A DNA stretch of 64,000 nt from DASQMT01 sp963839615 (lineage in GTDB: Bacteria; Actinomycetota; Thermoleophilia; Solirubrobacterales; Solirubrobacteraceae), in NCBI GenBank assembly GCA_963839615.1, contig CAWIVY010000004.1, positions 62,001-126,000 of the forward strand. Direction: 5' to 3'. This document shows, piece by piece, positions 50,153 through 58,941 of the stretch. Both the position numbers and the translations under genes were made by a program. How positions within the stretch are numbered: position 1 is the first letter of the stretch; each line of letters opens with the position of its first letter. A model generated the notes under the pieces. It was not told the origin of the DNA, searched no databases, and worked only from the letters and a program-made list of their open reading frames with translations.

Positions 50153-51972
50153 CCCTGGCGGACGCCCCCGTGTGCCCCCGCCATCGTGCCGGCGAAGCTC
50201 TCGACCTGTCCGCCCGCCTCAGCTCGCGGAGCAGCGACGAACCTGAAGACGAGCGCGGCGAGCGCCAGCACGAGCAATGAGGCGAGGAGCATCAGTGTGG
50301 CGACGGCATTGACGACCGGCGTCACACCGAAGCGCAGTTGCGAGAACAGGTAGACGGGCAGCGTCGTGTCCGTGCCGACGATGAAGTTTGATACGAGGAA
50401 CTCGTCCATCGACCACACCCAGACGATGATCGCCGTGGCGAAGAGGGTCGGCGCGATGATCGGCAGTGTGACTGTCCGGAGCGCGCGTTCGTGGCTCGAT
50501 CCGAGATCCCGTGCCGCCTCCTCCACACGCTGATCGAAGCGCTCGAGCCGCGAGTGCATGATCAGCAGCACGAACGGCAGCGTGAGCCAGATGTGTGCCA
50601 GTACGGTCGGGCCGAACCCGGGAAGCATGCCGAACGCGCCGAGCGTAGTGAGGATCGCGACGCCGACCACGACGCCCGGCACGATGAGCGGCATGCCGGT
50701 AAGCCCCAGCACGAGCGGCCGCAATCGGAACCTTCGGCGCGCGAGCGCGAACGCGGCGGGCGTTCCGATCAGGAGCGCGACGGCGACAGACACCGCAGCC
50801 ACCTGCACGCTCGTGGCGATGGCGCTTGTGAACCCGCGTGCTTCGAAGACGCGGCTATACCAGTCAAAGGTCAGCGACCGAATCGGGAGCGCAGACGAGT
50901 TCGAGAACGACATGAGGACCACGACCGCGAGCGGCGCGTACAACACGGTGCCCACAGCGACCACGAGCAGGTGCCACCCCGGCAGCCGGAACCGACGGCG
51001 ACGCCGGCGCCACGGGCGCGCGCTGCGCCGCAGCCTGATGGCCCCGCCAGTGTCGTCCAGCCACCGAAGCCCGGCGAACACCATCCGACCGGCACCGAGG
51101 ACGAGCACGATCGTGAGCGTCAGCGCCAAGAGCGTGATGAAGCTGAGCGCACCGCCTAGTGGCAGGTCCCCGCCGGGACCGAATTGATCGGCGATCGCGC
51201 GTCCGACGAGGAAGCCGCTGGAGCCGCCGAGCAGCTGCGGTGTCAGGTAGTCGGCGCCGCTGAGCAGGAACACGAAAACGAAGGAGGCCACGACCGCCGG
51301 AGTCGTGAGCGGCAGAGTTACTCGAGCAAAGGTGCGCACCGGCGACTCGCCAAGATCACGCGACGCGTGGATCAGGTCGCGTGGCACGTTCTGCAGCGCC
51401 GCGTAGATGGGCAGCATGGCCAGCGGGATGAGGATCGTCGTGAGCGTCAGCGTGACCGCGAAGCGCCCGTACAGCAGGAAGCGCAGCGGCTCTTCGATCA
51501 GACCGATGCCCTCGAGCCCGCGGTTGATGAAGCCGGTCGGGCCGAGTATCAACACCCATGCGAAGACGCGGACGACGTAGCTGGCGAACATCGGCGCCAT
51601 CAGGAGCACGAGCACGACGACGGCGCGCCGCATGCGAAACGTGATCGCATACGCGAGCGCGTAGGCGACTGGGATCGTGAACAGGGAAACGAGTAGCGCC
51701 GTGATGATCGAACGCACTATCAGCCTGCGGTAGAGGTCATCGCTGAGTACCTCGCGGTAGCTGTCGAGCGTGAGCGTTTGCTCCACGCCGAAGAACACCG
51801 AGCGGTAGAAGCTGTAGAGGAGCAACGTGCCGATCGGCACCACGAGCAGGGCAGCGAGGTATGCCGTCGCCGGGACGGCGCCGAGCGGCAGCAGTTTTGC
51901 TCCTGCCCAGCCGGGCATGCGTGGCCCCCGGCGGACCGACAGCGCGTGGGTCTTAGATCCGGCAGCGCTCAT
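50149..51972 (-). CDS. fused double permease of a spermidine/putrescine-type ABC importer (PotB-PotC)
   Basis: 607 aa containing two complete six-helix permease domains. The first covers about 35-300 with EAA loop ASRDLGESPVRTFARVTLPL. The second covers about 335-590 with AARDLGSSHERALRTVTLPI. Arg-rich RPWRRRRRRFRLPG links them. PotB and PotC are normally separate genes. Hydrophobic segments such as LLPLGAVPATAYLAALLVVP and the periplasmic loops fit 2-aminoethylphosphonate/polyamine importers. Start and stop overlap the neighbours by 4 bp. Confidence 0.9.
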   Translation of the reverse strand: MSAAGSKTHALSVRRGPRMPGWAGAKLLPLGAVPATAYLAALLVVPIGTLLLYSFYRSVFFGVEQTLTLDSYREVLSDDLYRRLIVRSIITALLVSLFTIPVAYALAYAITFRMRRAVVVLVLLMAPMFASYVVRVFAWVLILGPTGFINRGLEGIGLIEEPLRFLLYGRFAVTLTLTTILIPLAMLPIYAALQNVPRDLIHASRDLGESPVRTFARVTLPLTTPAVVASFVFVFLLSGADYLTPQLLGGSSGFLVGRAIADQFGPGGDLPLGGALSFITLLALTLTIVLVLGAGRMVFAGLRWLDDTGGAIRLRRSARPWRRRRRRFRLPGWHLLVVAVGTVLYAPLAVVVLMSFSNSSALPIRSLTFDWYSRVFEARGFTSAIATSVQVAAVSVAVALLIGTPAAFALARRRFRLRPLVLGLTGMPLIVPGVVVGVAILTTLGAFGMLPGFGPTVLAHIWLTLPFVLLIMHSRLERFDQRVEEAARDLGSSHERALRTVTLPIIAPTLFATAIIVWVWSMDEFLVSNFIVGTDTTLPVYLFSQLRFGVTPVVNAVATLMLLASLLVLALAALVFRFVAAPRAEAGGQVESFAGTMAGAHGGVRQG

Positions 51973-53123
51973 GACTGCTCGGGCCGCACGGCGACTGCAG
52001 CATCCTCGTCAATCGCCACACCGATACGCTTGCCGACATCGATCCTCCCCGCCGCCGCACCAGCCGGGACGTTGGCCCTCAGGTGTACAGATGCTGCGCC
52101 TGAGGTCTCGATCTCCACCCGCACGCCGTAGCGGTCGCCCACGAACCACACGTCATTCGCGATCCCGTCAAGAGCGGCGGCGCCGGCATCTGTGAGCGAG
52201 ATCGCCTCGGGCCTCACCACGACCGCCACGGCGCCACCGACGGGGCAGTCGCCGCAGCGGGCGCGCGCGCGGACAGTCACGCCTCCGTGGGTGAGCCGCA
52301 CGAGCGCGTGAGCGCCGTCCAGGCGCTCGAGCGTCCCCGGCAGCAGCGAGCTGTCGCCGACGAACCGGGCGACGAAGGCGGTATGCGGGTCGCGATAGAT
52401 GTCCTCTGGCCGGCCGACCTGGTCGACGCGGCCGCGGTTCATCACCACGATCCGGTCGGACATCGTCAGCGCCTCGGCCTGATCGTGCGTGACGTAGATG
52501 AACGTCGTCCGGAACGTACGGTGGATGCGGCGAAGCTCGAGCTGCATCTGCTTGCGCAGCTGCAGATCGAGGGCCGAAAGCGGCTCGTCGAGCAACAACA
52601 CGCTAGGCCGGTTCACGAGTGCGCGTGCAAGCGCGACGCGCTGCGCCTGCCCGCCCGAGAGCTCGCCGATGCGCCGGCTCGCCAGTTCGGTGAGACCGAT
52701 CGCCGCCAGCGCTTCCACCACGCGCCCGTTGCGGTCCTCGCGCGCGACTCCGGCCGCTCGCAGCCCGTACGCAACGTTGGCTGAGACGTCGAGGTGAGGA
52801 AAGAGCGCGTAGTTCTGGAACACGAGGTTCACATTGCGCCGCTCGGGCGGGTGATGCGTCACGTCGACCTCGCCGAGCGACAGTGTTCCCTCCGAGGGGT
52901 CCGTCAGCCCGGCCACGATTCGAAGCAGCGTGGTCTTCCCGCAGCCGCTCGGGCCGAGCAGCGTGACGAACTCGCCGGCCTCGATCTGCAGGTCCGTCGG
53001 ATGCAGCGCTGTGACGTCGCCATAGCGCTTGGAGATACCGTGGAGCCCGAGCGAGGCCCCGAAACCGGCGTCGCCGGCCCCAGAGGACGCGCGCAGGCTC
53101 TCGCGCTGGTCGTCGACGGGCAC
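51969..53123 (-). CDS. ABC ATPase of a spermidine/putrescine-type importer (PotA-like)
   Basis: 384 aa. Walker A is GPSGCGKTT, the signature LSGGQAQR, Walker B VLLLDEPLSALD, the H loop YVTHDQAEAL, and a C-terminal TOBE domain (AISLTDAGAAALDGIANDVW). I use GTG 53123, next to an AGGAGG, because the open frame further upstream lies inside the binding-protein gene. The spacing to AGGAGG is unusually short, so the exact start is uncertain. It energises the PotBC fusion encoded downstream. Confidence 0.9.
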   Translation of the reverse strand: MPVDDQRESLRASSGAGDAGFGASLGLHGISKRYGDVTALHPTDLQIEAGEFVTLLGPSGCGKTTLLRIVAGLTDPSEGTLSLGEVDVTHHPPERRNVNLVFQNYALFPHLDVSANVAYGLRAAGVAREDRNGRVVEALAAIGLTELASRRIGELSGGQAQRVALARALVNRPSVLLLDEPLSALDLQLRKQMQLELRRIHRTFRTTFIYVTHDQAEALTMSDRIVVMNRGRVDQVGRPEDIYRDPHTAFVARFVGDSSLLPGTLERLDGAHALVRLTHGGVTVRARARCGDCPVGGAVAVVVRPEAISLTDAGAAALDGIANDVWFVGDRYGVRVEIETSGAASVHLRANVPAGAAAGRIDVGKRIGVAIDEDAAVAVRPEQS

Positions 53124-53134
53124 CCCTCCTGACG

Positions 53135-54316
53135 CTACGACGCCTTGAACTCCTGCCACGCCTTGACCCAGTCCTGCAAGGTCGCGTACTGGTCCGACTT
53201 CACCGGAACGCCCGAGTACGCCGGCGCGTCGCTCAGCAGGCTGTCGACATCGTCGTAGGGCCATGCCTCGCGAACTTTCTTGGGCAACTCGGCAGCGGCC
53301 GCCTCGTTCACGACGCCGAGGCCGAGCGCCGTGCCCGCAGCGACCTGCGCCTCCTTGGAGATGGCCTGATCGATGACCTTGTAGTCCGCGGCGAGGTTCT
53401 TCGACCCGTTGACGACGAGCCACCCGTCGATGAACGAGAGCGCCGGCATCGCCGCTTCGACCTCGAGTCCTTGCTCGCGCGCCTGCACGATGGACGGCGC
53501 CCAGTCAGGCGTTGAGACCATCACCTCCCCACGCACCAGCAGTCCGGTCAGCTCGGAGCCGGGCTGGATCGACGCGACCTGCGGCTTGAACTTCCGTAGG
53601 AGCTCCATCGTGGCGTCGAGCTCGTCCTTGGTGAGTCGATTTGGGTCCTCGGCGCCGGCGAAGCGGGCGAACTGCGTGATCGACGAGTAGAGATCGTCGT
53701 TGAGGCCGATCTTGCCCTTCAGCGAGGGGTCCATGAGATCGTCGAGCGTCTGCGGCGCATCCGTCTTGTCGGCGCGGTAGTTGACCTGCATGGTCCCCCA
53801 GAGGAACGGGACCGAGTACAGCTTGCCGTCGCGGCGCATCGCCTCCTCGTTCTGGAAGCGCGCAAACAGCCCCGAGAAGTTCGTCAGCAGCTTCGGGTCG
53901 ATCGGCTGGATCGCGTCGAGCTCGCGCAGCGGGTCGATGTAACCCTGGAAGATCGTGGTCATGTCGTACTGCGCCCGGTCGCCGACCCGCAGCTTGGTCA
54001 GTACATCCTCGTTCTGGGTGAGATAACCGGGCCGCAGCTTCACGCCGCTCATGCCCTTGAAGAGAGCCTTGTCGTCGTAGCCCTGCCAAACGAGCACCCG
54101 AACCGTGCCGGTGGCAGCAGCGATCTCCTCTGCCGTCGGGCCCGCCGCCGCCGGTTGCGTGTCGCTCCCGGCGTTCTGCTCCTCGTCATCGCCCCCGCAA
54201 GCCGACAGCAGGCCGGCCAGGCCGCCTGCTGCTGATAGGCCGAGCGCGGCGCGGCCACCATTGGCGAGCAGGGCCCGCCGGCTCAGGATCAAGTCGATCC
54301 CAATCTGGTCACTCAT
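53135..54316 (-). CDS. extracellular solute-binding lipoprotein, spermidine/putrescine type (PotD-like)
   Basis: 393 aa. ATG 54316 has AGGAGG 8 nt upstream and overlaps the end of the regulator gene. The N-terminus has a twin-arginine motif (LSRRALLANGGRAALGL) and a lipobox (LLSACGG), so it is probably a Tat-exported lipoprotein. Fold landmarks are VRVLVWQGYDDKA, YDMTTIFQGYIDPLRELDAI, YSVPFLWGTMQVNYRADKT, LKGKIGLNDD and DGWLVVNGS. Acidic and aromatic residues in these loops bind amines in PotD, but the ligand here is not certain. First gene of the transporter block. Confidence 0.9.
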   Translation of the reverse strand: MSDQIGIDLILSRRALLANGGRAALGLSAAGGLAGLLSACGGDDEEQNAGSDTQPAAAGPTAEEIAAATGTVRVLVWQGYDDKALFKGMSGVKLRPGYLTQNEDVLTKLRVGDRAQYDMTTIFQGYIDPLRELDAIQPIDPKLLTNFSGLFARFQNEEAMRRDGKLYSVPFLWGTMQVNYRADKTDAPQTLDDLMDPSLKGKIGLNDDLYSSITQFARFAGAEDPNRLTKDELDATMELLRKFKPQVASIQPGSELTGLLVRGEVMVSTPDWAPSIVQAREQGLEVEAAMPALSFIDGWLVVNGSKNLAADYKVIDQAISKEAQVAAGTALGLGVVNEAAAAELPKKVREAWPYDDVDSLLSDAPAYSGVPVKSDQYATLQDWVKAWQEFKAS

Positions 54317-55328
54317 CTCCCATTCCTCCTGATGACGCCTTCCCGGGGCCGGGCGAGCGCACGAGCGCTGACAGACACCGCAGCGGCGCGCGCGAGTCTG
54401 CCGCAACCGCGTACGCGACTCCCGGCGCGATGGTGAGCGAATCGCCTCGCTCAAGGATCACGGCTTCTCCATCGAAGGTGACGCGCATCCGCCCTTCGAG
54501 CACGTGGAGGAACCGCTCGCCACGCTCGGGGCCAGAAACTTGCGGACCACCCGCCGGAGCGGAGAGCGTGAAGATCGTGACCTCGAGATCGCCGGCGGCA
54601 CCGTCGGTCAGGAGCTCAAGATCCAGGCCGGAAGCCGGGACGTCAACACGGCGGCGAGCACCGGAGCGAACTATCCGCTCAACAGCCCGTCCTGCCAGCG
54701 CGTGCTGGCCCAATACCTCCGCGACCGGGATGCCGAGCGCTTCGGCCACCCGCTTGAGCGAGGAGATGCTCGGCTCGGCGGTGCCTCGCTCGAGCTGGCT
54801 GAGGAAGCTCGCCGACAGTCCAGAGCGCTCCCCCAGCCCCCTCAGAGTCAGCTCGGCGTCGCGGCGTCGCCGCCGCAGGGTCTGGCCCAGCGTCATCGGC
54901 TCGCCGACCGCACCACCGCTTTCGGCGGTCGCCTCCCGCGGGGCAGATTGTGCGCCGAGGTGGAAGAGCAGCAGCAGCCGCTCGCTGTCGTCGTCGAACG
55001 CGAAGATCGTGGTCCCGGTCAGGTTCTCGCGGTGTTCGATGCCGTCCAAGTCGTATCGCTGCTCGAGCACGAATGTGGCGAGCCCGAGCTCCGGACCCAG
55101 CCAGCGAGAAGAGAGGGATCGCAGACGCGACGAGATGCCCGAGACGATGCCTCGTTGGGCCTGGAGGTAACCCGCAACGCGATCGCGACCGCGTAGCCAC
55201 TCGCCGGTCAGCTCGTCGGCGAGCTCCGCGTCCGGATGCAGTGTCGCAACGAGGGCGTCCCAGGCCTCGGCATCGAGCTGCTCGAATAGCGAGTACACAG
55301 CCTCATCGATCGATGCAGTGGTCCGCAT
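54309..55328 (-). CDS. unusual NTF2/SnoaL-XRE-cupin regulator
   Basis: 339 aa from ATG 55328. Three parts can be seen. Residues 1-125 form an NTF2/SnoaL-like domain (IDEAVYSLFEQLDAEAWDAL ... GEWLRGRDRVAGYLQAQRGI). Residues about 150-210 are an XRE helix-turn-helix (LGQTLRRRRRDAELTLRGLG, then ERSGLSASFLSQLERGTAEP, then SISSLKRVAEALG). Residues about 225-330 are a cupin (GPERGERFLHVLEGRMRVTF, GDSLTIAPGVAYAV). XRE-cupin regulators of the PuuR type control polyamine catabolism; the N-terminal NTF2-like sensor is not usual. It probably senses the transported compound and represses the island. It ends inside the PotD start. Confidence 0.85.
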   Translation of the reverse strand: MRTTASIDEAVYSLFEQLDAEAWDALVATLHPDAELADELTGEWLRGRDRVAGYLQAQRGIVSGISSRLRSLSSRWLGPELGLATFVLEQRYDLDGIEHRENLTGTTIFAFDDDSERLLLLFHLGAQSAPREATAESGGAVGEPMTLGQTLRRRRRDAELTLRGLGERSGLSASFLSQLERGTAEPSISSLKRVAEALGIPVAEVLGQHALAGRAVERIVRSGARRRVDVPASGLDLELLTDGAAGDLEVTIFTLSAPAGGPQVSGPERGERFLHVLEGRMRVTFDGEAVILERGDSLTIAPGVAYAVAADSRAPLRCLSALVRSPGPGKASSGGMGDE

Positions 55329-55342
55329 CAGCCTGCAGCGCC

Positions 55343-56077
55343 TCAGCCGATCCCGAACAGCCGACGCGCATTGCCACTTGCGATCGACTCGCGCTGCGCG
55401 GCGTCGAGGGACAGGTGGTCGAGCTTGAGGTGCTCGTAGGCGACGTCGTAGAACGGGAAGTCCGAACCCCAGAGCATGCGGTCGGCGCCGAAGCGCTCGA
55501 TCCACTGGTTCAGCACCGGGATGATCGGGTTGGCAGTCATGTCGGCGAGAACGTTGTCGGCCAGCGCAGCCGCCGGGAAGCACTCCCACGTCAGGTCCGC
55601 GAGAGCGAAGTGGGCCATGATGTGAGGCGAGCCGGGAAACTCGCGCGCGACGTACGCCACCTGCAGCGGGTGGCTATAGGGATAGGTCCCTGTGTGCCAG
55701 AGCGCGGTCAGCCCGAGCTCTTCGACACGCGCGTAGACAGGGAAGAGATCCTCGATGAAGGGGTAGTAGACGTCGTTCTGCGGGTGGTACTTGACGCCGC
55801 GGAAGCAGTCCAGGCCGGCACAGCGATCGAGCTCCGCGATCGAGCCGTCGACGTCGACCGGGTTGACGTGGATGTACCCGAAGATGCGACCGGGATGCTG
55901 CTCGCACGCTTCGCGCGTCATGTCGTTGGCCGCGCGCTTGTCGGGGAGCAGGACGGAGATCATCCCGCACTCGACGCCGACCGCATCCCACCTCGCGATG
56001 AGGTCCTCGGCCGTGTGCCTACCCCCCGGGATGACCGGTGAGTAGTCGCCGATGTGCGCATGCGCGTCGGTGCTCAT
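55343..56077 (-). CDS. amidohydrolase-2 family metal hydrolase/decarboxylase
   Basis: 244 aa from ATG 56077 (GGGGAG just upstream). The TIM-barrel markers are DAHAHIGDY (HxH), RIFGYIHVNP, FRGVKYHPQ, ALWHTGTYPYSHP, HIMAHFAL and LWGSDFPFYD. The set fits amidohydrolase-2 enzymes, which include ACMS-type decarboxylases and lactonases. The substrate is unknown. It lies 14 nt upstream of the regulator gene in the same operon. Confidence 0.82.
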   Translation of the reverse strand: MSTDAHAHIGDYSPVIPGGRHTAEDLIARWDAVGVECGMISVLLPDKRAANDMTREACEQHPGRIFGYIHVNPVDVDGSIAELDRCAGLDCFRGVKYHPQNDVYYPFIEDLFPVYARVEELGLTALWHTGTYPYSHPLQVAYVAREFPGSPHIMAHFALADLTWECFPAAALADNVLADMTANPIIPVLNQWIERFGADRMLWGSDFPFYDVAYEHLKLDHLSLDAAQRESIASGNARRLFGIG

Positions 56078-56163
56078 TGCTCCCCTCGTGCCGGACCGTA
56101 CCAGCCATCGCATGGCGCTTCAAACGGTGTTCGATGATGCTTGAACCCGTGTGAATACATGGT

Positions 56164-57183
56164 TCACGTGACTCCTATGCGCGCGACGTCACGCGCGGCC
56201 GCCGCGATGGTGTCCGGCGAGGGCAGCAGAGCCTCCTCGAGCGGTTGGCTCGCCGGCATCGGCACGTCGGGCGCGAGGCGCGCCATCGCCGGCGCGCGCC
56301 GGCCCAGCCGCTCGGCCACCGTCGCCATCACCTCCGAGCACATTCCGTAGTCGCGGTAATCCTCGTCGACCACCAACATCGCCGGCGCGGACGCCCCGAC
56401 TTCTGCCAGCCCGTCTCGATCCAGCGGAACAAGGGAGCGCAGATCGACGACCGACGCCTCGATGCCGTCGGCCGCCAGCAGCTGCGCTGCCAGCACGGAC
56501 TGCTGCACCATCCACCCGGCGGAGACAATCGTCACGTCACCGCCCTCGCGCAGCAGACGCAGACGGCCGAGCGGCGCCGGTTCGGCCCGATCGTTCGCGT
56601 CCTCGCTCCAGGGCAGGTTCGCGATTCGCGTGTTGAGCAACCTTTTGTGCTCGATGAAGATCACCGGGTTGTCGTCCTGGATCGCAGCCCGTAGCAGCCG
56701 GCAGGCGTCGCCGGGCGACGCGGGAAACGCGACCTTGAGGCCCGGTATGTGCGCGAAAGTGGCGGATAGCACCTGGGAGTGCTGAGCGGCCGCCCCGATG
56801 CAGCCGGCAGCCGTACGGAGCACGAGAGGCATCCGAACCGTGGCGCCCGACATGTACACGTTCTTCGCCATCTGGTTGAGGATCTGGTCGAAGCACACGC
56901 CCAGGAAGTCGACGAACATCAGCTCCACGATCGGCCGTAGCCCGGCCTGGGCGGCGCCCACGGCGAGACCCACGAATGCGGTCTCGGAGATCGGAGTGTC
57001 GCGGACGCGCTCGGAGCCGAGCTCCTCCTGCAGCCTGCGCGTCGCGCCGAACACACCCCCGAGGCGACCTGCATCCTCGCCCAGCACGAACACGCCCGGG
57101 TCGCGCCGCATCTCATCGAGCAACGTCTCGGCGATAAGCGCAGAGGTGTTGCGGGCTGCTACGTCCGCGGTCGCCACCGTCAC
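56164..57183 (-). CDS. alpha-ketoacid/acetoin dehydrogenase E1 beta subunit
   Basis: 339 aa, full length. VFVLGEDAGRLGGVFGATRR (TPP-binding Glu), ISETAFVGLAVGAAQAGLRP, ELMFVDFLGVCFDQILNQMA, LVLRTAAGCIGAAAQHSQ and the transketolase C-terminal domain DVTIVSAGWMVQQSVLAAQ ... VVDLRSLVPLD are all intact. It pairs with the E1 alpha encoded immediately upstream (4-bp overlap). No E2 or E3 gene is present. The pair must borrow those subunits or act as a stand-alone thiamine-diphosphate enzyme. Confidence 0.9.
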   Translation of the reverse strand: MTVATADVAARNTSALIAETLLDEMRRDPGVFVLGEDAGRLGGVFGATRRLQEELGSERVRDTPISETAFVGLAVGAAQAGLRPIVELMFVDFLGVCFDQILNQMAKNVYMSGATVRMPLVLRTAAGCIGAAAQHSQVLSATFAHIPGLKVAFPASPGDACRLLRAAIQDDNPVIFIEHKRLLNTRIANLPWSEDANDRAEPAPLGRLRLLREGGDVTIVSAGWMVQQSVLAAQLLAADGIEASVVDLRSLVPLDRDGLAEVGASAPAMLVVDEDYRDYGMCSEVMATVAERLGRRAPAMARLAPDVPMPASQPLEEALLPSPDTIAAAARDVARIGVT

Positions 57184-58127
57184 ACGAACACTCCTTCGCG
57201 AAGCGACTCCGCGGGCGGCATCGGCCGATGGCGCGCCTCGGTCATCCAGCCGCTCACGAGCTCAGTGACCTCCAGATCGATTCGCGCGAGATCCTCCTCG
57301 GAAGAGCCTTCAGCGAGCAGCCGCGTGCGCAAGCGGGAGATCGGATCCCGTTCCGGGCTCATCGCGGACTCCTTCTCGACCTTCGACCGGTACGTATCGG
57401 CGTCACCTTCGTAGTGGCCGCGGAAGCGGTAGCAGTCGGCCACCACGAGGCTCTGGCCGTCGCGTCGGCGCGCACGGGCAAACGCGGGCGCGAGCGCGCC
57501 GAGCACGGCCTGCGGATCCGTGCCGTCGCAGCGCGATCCCTCGATCCCGAACGCCTCCCCGCGAGCCTCGAGGTCACCGGCGGAGGCATCGTCGCGACGC
57601 ACGGAGATCCCGTAGCCGTTGTCCTCACACAGGAACACCACCGGGAGCCCCCAGAGCGCGACAAGATTGGCGGTCTCGAAGAAGCCACCCTGGTTCATCG
57701 CCCCGTCGCCGAGGATCGCCACCGCGATGCCCGTCCCGCCCTCCCACAACTGGTGCAGGGCGTAGCCGGCGGCGATCGGCGCGCCTGCGCCGACGATGCC
57801 CGTGCACATGAATCGCCGTTCGGGGTCGAAGAGGTGCATGTGGCCGCCTTTTCCGTGGCACAGCCCATCGCGTTCGAGCAACTCGGCGAGCAGTAGGACG
57901 GGATCAACGCGGTGTGCCAGCGCGTGCAGATGCGGCCGGTGGGTCGACACAACGGCATCGCCGGGCCGGAGCAGCACGGAGAGCGCAGCCGCGATCGCCT
58001 CTTGGCCGATGCCGAGATGCATCTCGCCGTGGATCTCACCGGTCGCGGTGGCCTCGCCCACGGCCTCCTCGAAACGGCGCATCGTGACCATCGTCCGGTA
58101 GGCCACCGAACCTTTCAGCGTGCTCAC
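57180..58127 (-). CDS. alpha-ketoacid/acetoin dehydrogenase E1 alpha subunit
   Basis: 315 aa from GTG 58127; the frame is open further upstream but that part is antisense to the divergent SDR. GEMHLGIGQEAIAAALSVLL, STHRPHLHALAHRVD, CHGKGGHMHLFDPE and the ThDP motif GDGAMNQGGFFETANLVALW ... EDNGYGISV are canonical. YRFRGHYEGD contains the phosphorylation-loop region of the family. It forms an alpha2-beta2 heterotetramer with the downstream E1 beta and probably decarboxylates an acetoin- or 2-oxoacid-like intermediate. Confidence 0.9.
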   Translation of the reverse strand: MSTLKGSVAYRTMVTMRRFEEAVGEATATGEIHGEMHLGIGQEAIAAALSVLLRPGDAVVSTHRPHLHALAHRVDPVLLLAELLERDGLCHGKGGHMHLFDPERRFMCTGIVGAGAPIAAGYALHQLWEGGTGIAVAILGDGAMNQGGFFETANLVALWGLPVVFLCEDNGYGISVRRDDASAGDLEARGEAFGIEGSRCDGTDPQAVLGALAPAFARARRRDGQSLVVADCYRFRGHYEGDADTYRSKVEKESAMSPERDPISRLRTRLLAEGSSEEDLARIDLEVTELVSGWMTEARHRPMPPAESLREGVFV

Positions 58128-58161
58128 CCTGCGGAGCGTATAGCATCTCCGACCGTGACAC

Positions 58162-58183
58162 TGCACAAGCTGTTCGACGTGCA
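58162..58183. promoter_or_regulatory. inverted repeat in the divergent promoter of island 2
   Basis: TGCAC (58162-58166) and GTGCA (58179-58183) flank a 12-nt spacer in the 55-bp gap between the E1 alpha gene and the plus-strand SDR. It is a plausible binding site for the island's XRE-cupin regulator, acting on both blocks. The arms are short, so this is tentative. Confidence 0.3.
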
Positions 58184-58941
58184 TGAACGCGATGAATGAC
58201 GAAAGTCCGAGGGCACCAGAGTTATTGAAGGGACGGCGTGCGCTCGTCACTGGAGCTGCGAGCGGTATCGGTGCCGAGGTCCGGCGCAGCTTCGAAGCCG
58301 CCGGCGCCAGCGTGGTCGGCTTGGATATCGCGCCCGGCAACGGCACGCTGCGGTGCGACGTGACCGACGAGTCCGCAGTGGCCGATGCGTTCGATGCTGC
58401 ATCGGCGGAAGGCCTTGTGACGGACGTGGTTCACGCCGCCGGCGTTGCGTCGGTCGGCCCGGTGACCGACATCACGCTCGACGCATGGCGGCACGTGGTG
58501 GACGTGAACCTCACCGGCAGCTTCATCGTCGCCCGCGAGGCGGCTCGTCGCCTGGGAGGCGGCAGCTCGCTGACCCTCGTCAGCTCCCAGGCCGGCTTAC
58601 GGGGTGGCGCTCGCTGGAGCGCCTATTGCGCGAGTAAGTTCGGGGTGATCGGACTGATGCAGTGTGTCGCGCAGGAACTCGCCCCGCGTGGAGTACGCGT
58701 GAACGCAGTCTGTCCGGGCGCCGTCGCCACCGGGATGACGGACGCGCTCGTCGACGCACTCGCGGCAGCGGAAGGCATCGACCCCGAGGCGCTGCGCGCG
58801 CGCTACGAGACTGGAGCGCCGCTCGGGCGCTACGCAGAGCCGGCGGAGATCGCGCAGGTCTGCGTGTTCCTCGCCTCCGACATGGCCTCTTACGTGGCCG
58901 GCTCTTCGCTGGTCATCGACGGCGGGGAGCTGACAGCGTGA
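58183..58941 (+). CDS. classical SDR oxidoreductase of island 2
   Basis: 252 aa from ATG 58183 (ATG 58192 is equally possible). VTGAASGIGAEVRRSF, VGLDIAPGNG (Asp, NAD preference), DVVHAAGVASVGP (NAG replaced by HAAG), catalytic Ser in LVSSQAG, SAYCASKFGVIGLMQ, and SYVAGSSLVIDGG are present. First gene of the plus-strand block. Its stop overlaps the next start by 4 bp. Confidence 0.88.
   Translation: MNAMNDESPRAPELLKGRRALVTGAASGIGAEVRRSFEAAGASVVGLDIAPGNGTLRCDVTDESAVADAFDAASAEGLVTDVVHAAGVASVGPVTDITLDAWRHVVDVNLTGSFIVAREAARRLGGGSSLTLVSSQAGLRGGARWSAYCASKFGVIGLMQCVAQELAPRGVRVNAVCPGAVATGMTDALVDALAAAEGIDPEALRARYETGAPLGRYAEPAEIAQVCVFLASDMASYVAGSSLVIDGGELTA

Noticed and set aside
56119..56167. TTCAA/TTGAA and GTGAA/TTCAC inverted repeats at the end of the E1 beta gene as operators
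   Set aside because: Five-base arms occur by chance often, and the second one overlaps a stop codon; I could not support a function.
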